Shown here piece after piece: positions 61,069 to 64,000 of a DNA stretch of 64,000 nt (position 1 is its first letter; each line of letters starts with the position of its first letter). The stretch is from Tetragonia tetragonoides (lineage: Eukaryota; Streptophyta; Magnoliopsida; Caryophyllales; Aizoaceae). The position numbers and the translations under genes were made by a program. Location of the stretch: positions 808,501 through 872,500 of the forward strand of contig CM076150.1 of assembly GCA_038025085.1 (NCBI GenBank). The letters run 5' to 3'. The notes under the pieces were generated by a model. It ran no database searches. It had not been told where the DNA came from and was given only the letters and a program-made list of their open reading frames with translations.

Positions 61069-62470
61069 TACCTGGAAAGTAAACAACCAAATACGCAAAG
61101 GTCAGGACAACAAAAACTACACATGAAGAACACATGTCAACGAATAAAAGCTAGAAACGATAACAACAATCACACCTAGTATAGATCTTGTATCATGCAG
61201 GCAAAAACATAAACACGCATAAAACTGCTCCTTTGTTGAGTCCGTTTCTGCATTCTTGGTATTTTTATTTAATATAAAGGGAACAGAACCCTTCCCTCTA
61301 CAGTATTGACCCCAAGAGATAACATTAGTTTGTTAATGATAGCATAGAGATAATGGCATGAATAGTGATCTAAATAGAAATCTCCTCTCCCTTCCTTGAC
61401 TGAAAACATCCAAGCAAGGGTGTCTAAATCACTTGTCTCCACGAGTCCACGTCCTTTTCTCCTCAATCACCAAATGCAACAAAAATGTTTAAGGGCTAAG
61501 CTCAACTACGACAACCGTGATCTAAGAAATTCAAGTATACGATACATACACGCCTTGTGAAAGAGGCACCAAATCAAACCCCTAGGCTCTAATGCTCAGC
61601 TCAGCAATAGGAACCGTGACTTAAGACATCCAAGAGCATGAACTTACACGCCTTATGAACGACGCATCTAATCAAACACTAAGCACTAATGGACCCAACA
61701 AAAGAAACAATTGACCGCGGAACACCACCTAGAAAATCAAACATTTATCACTACATTGCACATTTTGCACTCCACTTTACTTCCACTAATCCCAAAGAAT
61801 AACTTAGCACTTCTGCCAGGATGCATTATGAACACACTTATGAACAATGCATCTAATCAAACACTAAGCACTAATGCACCCAACTACAGAAACAATTGAC
61901 CGTATAACACCACCTAGAAAATCAAACATTTATCACTACACTTTACTTTAATGTCAAAAAAAAACTTAGCATTTCAGCCAGAATGCATTGAGCCGAATTC
62001 CACAATATCGAGCATTAAATTCATTCTTAATGGTACTAATAAAAGTATATATCATAAAACAACAAAGAATGCAAGCCAAACAATAAAAACTAGTACTAGT
62101 TCCTTTGAAACATTATATAAGAAGAACCCATCAATATTACTGAGCTTTAAGGCAGAATCATTAAAATGGGTGCATTATTTTCACAATCTATTTTTTTTCA
62201 TACTAATATTACTTCACATCAGAACAAATTAAAAATCAAACAGACCCACAATGCAAACATTCGCCAACAAAACAAGAAAAAAGAGAAATCAACAATCACC
62301 ATTCAAATTCAACTAATAAATAACATGAAATCGTCAAAATTCAGTGACGAGAATATAAAGTCTTACTATTCAAAGGAGAGAGAGAAAATTACCTGAAGGA
62401 TGAAGAACTGTCTGAGTCTCTCACCGGCCGATCTGAGAGATGAAATGAAATGAGGAAGAAGAATTGTTAG
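61069..62470 (-). other. eL36 leader exon and 1.3-kb leader intron
   Basis: The minus strand reads CATCCTTCAG/GTAATTTTC at 62393/62392 and CTTTCCAG/GTAATGG at 61072/61071, so the non-coding first exon is about 62393-62470 and the intron is 61072-62392. The acceptor lies only 3 bases before the ATG. Leader introns of this kind are common in plant ribosomal-protein genes and often raise expression. Confidence 0.75.
61655..61990. repeat. 185-bp tandem duplication in the eL36 leader intron
   Basis: GCATCTAATCAAACACTAAG starts at 61664 and again at 61849, and the match runs to 61755/61940 (ACATTTATCACTACA) and, with a deletion, onwards. A third, older copy is suggested at about 61545-61620 (ACACGCCTTGTGAAAGAGGC). 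Confidence 0.88.
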
Positions 62471-62499
62471 GGGCCAAAGCGTTAATGGTTTTGATGTGT

Positions 62500-62582
62500 T
62501 TAGGGTTTATCTCTGAGCCGTTAGATTACTATCTAATCGACGGCTGTGAAACGTTTATCATTTCGTGGTCCTTTTAGGGTTT
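62500..62582 (-). promoter_or_regulatory. Two telobox motifs in the eL36 promoter
   Basis: TTAGGGTTT at 62500-62508 and 62574-62582 (AAACCCTAA on the gene strand). Teloboxes are characteristic of plant ribosomal-protein promoters, where they act with site II elements in dividing cells. Confidence 0.8.
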
Positions 62583-62599
62583 AACTACTCAAAAATACT

Positions 62600-62690
62600 T
62601 GGGCTTTTCAGGTTGGGGTTAATTAGGGGTTGTTACTGGGCTGCATTGTTTTTTGGTTTGCTACTGCTGTGGTCTGATGAGTTTTGGGCT
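62600..62690 (+). promoter_or_regulatory. Three site II (TGGGCY) elements
   Basis: TGGGCT at 62600-62605, 62637-62642 and 62685-62690, next to the teloboxes. Site II elements are bound by TCP factors and pair with teloboxes in translation-machinery genes. Confidence 0.7.
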
Positions 62691-62699
62691 TATGGTCAA

Positions 62700-63935
62700 T
62701 TTTCCAATTTGTAAACGGTCCACTGTTTTTTTTTTTTTTTTTTTTTTTTGCGGAATATTTGTTTTATCTGTTTTAATCGGGATCTAGGCAATAAATTTTT
62801 TAAATGACTGAATACAAAACTTTGAATATCATGAAGTAGTGTAAAGACGCAGTGAAATCATTTGATTACTCCTACAAATTAATGTGGGTTCGAGTTTTAT
62901 TCCCTTTTATATAAAAAAATGGAAAACTTGTAATTTTATAAAGTGGATTCAACATTCAAGTTTCATTTTATGATGTATTACAATGTTTATGCAATATTTC
63001 CTTTTAGATTAGACGAAGGCACTGATAAACGAATGTTGAGGGGTTTTTTGAGATCTTCTAACCTGTCTTAATATTGATAATGAATGCTGCTTGTGGAGGT
63101 CAAGTGTAAATACTATCTTAAGGTGGTTAATGAGAAGGTAAAGGATTTAAGGACATCAAGGTAGTCATTCAACTCACTCCGACTCTGTATAATAAAAATA
63201 TTTGCTAACATAGGTTATAAAGATGAGACAATGTTAAATATATATTAATTCGCATATATGACTCTCTTACACAACGTAATTACAAAGCAAAAGAATTGAA
63301 AAAACAAAACAATTTGGCACAATAGCCAACGAGGAGATCCTCTGTCCCAATTTGTATGCCATTGTTCGTCTGCTATCTAACTGCCTTATATACATTAGAT
63401 ATAGTTGGGATAGGGAGTGATACGTAAAATCGGACAGATGGTACGGATTGCCATATATGTAGCTAATTTTCAATTAGAGTAGTACAATAAGTCATTCACT
63501 ACAACAACCAACTGGAGACTGATTGTGAAATTTCTTCCAACTTCTTGAAATGGACTAGTACTTGTATTAGTAACTAAATGCAGGGCCTTTTTTATTCACA
63601 AGTAGTCCAAGAAAGAAGAGGGGTTTGTGAATTTGCGTATAAGACATGTTACTTGTCATGCTGTGCTGGGGAATTGGAACCAACCAAAAAAACAAGAACC
63701 AAATTCAGATATCTTCTACCCCATATTGCATATTTGCATCCAGCATCCCCCTGGGTGTCCCCATGCATGTTACTGCTGCCTAACAACTCAGATCTCATCC
63801 TGTATCTGCGAGATCGATACACGATGAGGCAAGGGAAGTTGCTCATCACATCCTGTTTTCACTAATTGCCAACACACTAGTAAAAGAAGAAAACAAAAAT
63901 GGTACCTCTAAATTTTAGATAAGTATGGGTGCGTT
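62700..63935. other. Spacer, no gene recognised
   Basis: A run of 23 T lies at about 62727-62749. Open frames up to 95 codons near 63578-63865 lie on both strands and show no recognisable content. Confidence 0.45.
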
Positions 63936-63939
63936 CTTT

Positions 63940-64000
63940 TCCCCTTATTTTCACTGATTCTCACTGATTGAGTAAGGTGCTCTTACTGATTTTCACTGAT
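63940..64000 (+). repeat. CACTGATT minisatellite, cut by the window end
   Basis: Units TTTTCACTGATTCTCACTGA and GATTGAGTAAGGTGCTCTTA match the core of the repeat at 31620-32260. Confidence 0.7.

Noticed and set aside
63578..63865. 95-codon frame near the right end
   Set aside because: It is open on both strands, matches no family I recognise and has no promoter or splice context.
1..64000. tRNA or rRNA genes
   Set aside because: No cloverleaf-coding or ribosomal sequence was recognised on either strand; the only tRNA-like boxes belong to the SINE at 54320-54493. A tRNAscan run would be the decisive test.

Overview
This is nuclear DNA of a flowering plant, very probably a eudicot. The genes have GT-AG introns, and the window holds plant-specific genes (a HASTY exportin, a TIR1-type auxin receptor with an intact miR393 site, IDA-type peptide genes) and typical plant transposons: Stowaway, PIF/Harbinger and Mutator-type MITEs, a Helitron, a Copia LTR element and SINEs. 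One SINE and the satellite families would fit a repeat-rich Caryophyllales genome, but the sequence alone does not settle the species.

Layout. (1) 1-22.8 kb, plus strand: the 3' two thirds of a HASTY/Exportin-5 gene (microRNA export), 13 exons joined in phase, coding about 852 residues. One of its introns is about 15 kb long and is filled by about 47 copies of a ~309-bp satellite (about 1217-15897). That array carries a second, displaced copy of the end of the preceding exon, the mark of a ~7.2-kb unequal exchange. Other introns hold a non-LTR insertion, a 1.04-kb long-TIR element and a Stowaway MITE. (2) 23.6-28.4 kb, minus strand: a complete three-exon TIR1/AFB auxin-receptor F-box gene, 622 aa. 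(3) 28.4-39 kb: gene-poor DNA with MITEs, a CACTGATT minisatellite and a second cluster of the same satellite (34-37.1 kb) interrupted by a retroposon. (4) 38.9-39.6 kb, plus: a small Gly/Pro-rich, CYSTM-like protein. (5) 39.8-41.7 kb: a third, inverted and diverged satellite cluster. (6) 42.5-56.4 kb: three IDA-like (IDL) secreted-peptide genes, all on the minus strand, pushed apart by a 4.95-kb Copia element (LTRs about 99% identical, reverse transcriptase dead), a ~2-kb Helitron carrying an RPA-like OB-fold gene and a nested fold-back MITE, a Stowaway, an 842-bp Mutator-type element with a 9-bp target duplication, and a tRNA-type SINE with a 19-bp target duplication. (7) 57.1-59.5 kb: a fourth satellite cluster, inverted. 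(8) 60.5-62.5 kb, minus: a complete cytosolic ribosomal protein eL36 gene with a long leader intron and a telobox/site II promoter. (9) 62.7-64 kb: nothing recognised except a CACTGATT repeat at the very end.

The genes do not form a single pathway. HASTY exports microRNAs, and the neighbouring TIR1-type gene is a microRNA (miR393) target. The IDL peptides are predicted apoplastic ligands of HAESA-type receptor kinases that control cell separation. The most unusual structure is the large intronic satellite that has duplicated a piece of exon. The most useful gene-level result is the IDL cluster. Exon boundaries were placed by eye from splice sites, phase and family similarity; no search was run.
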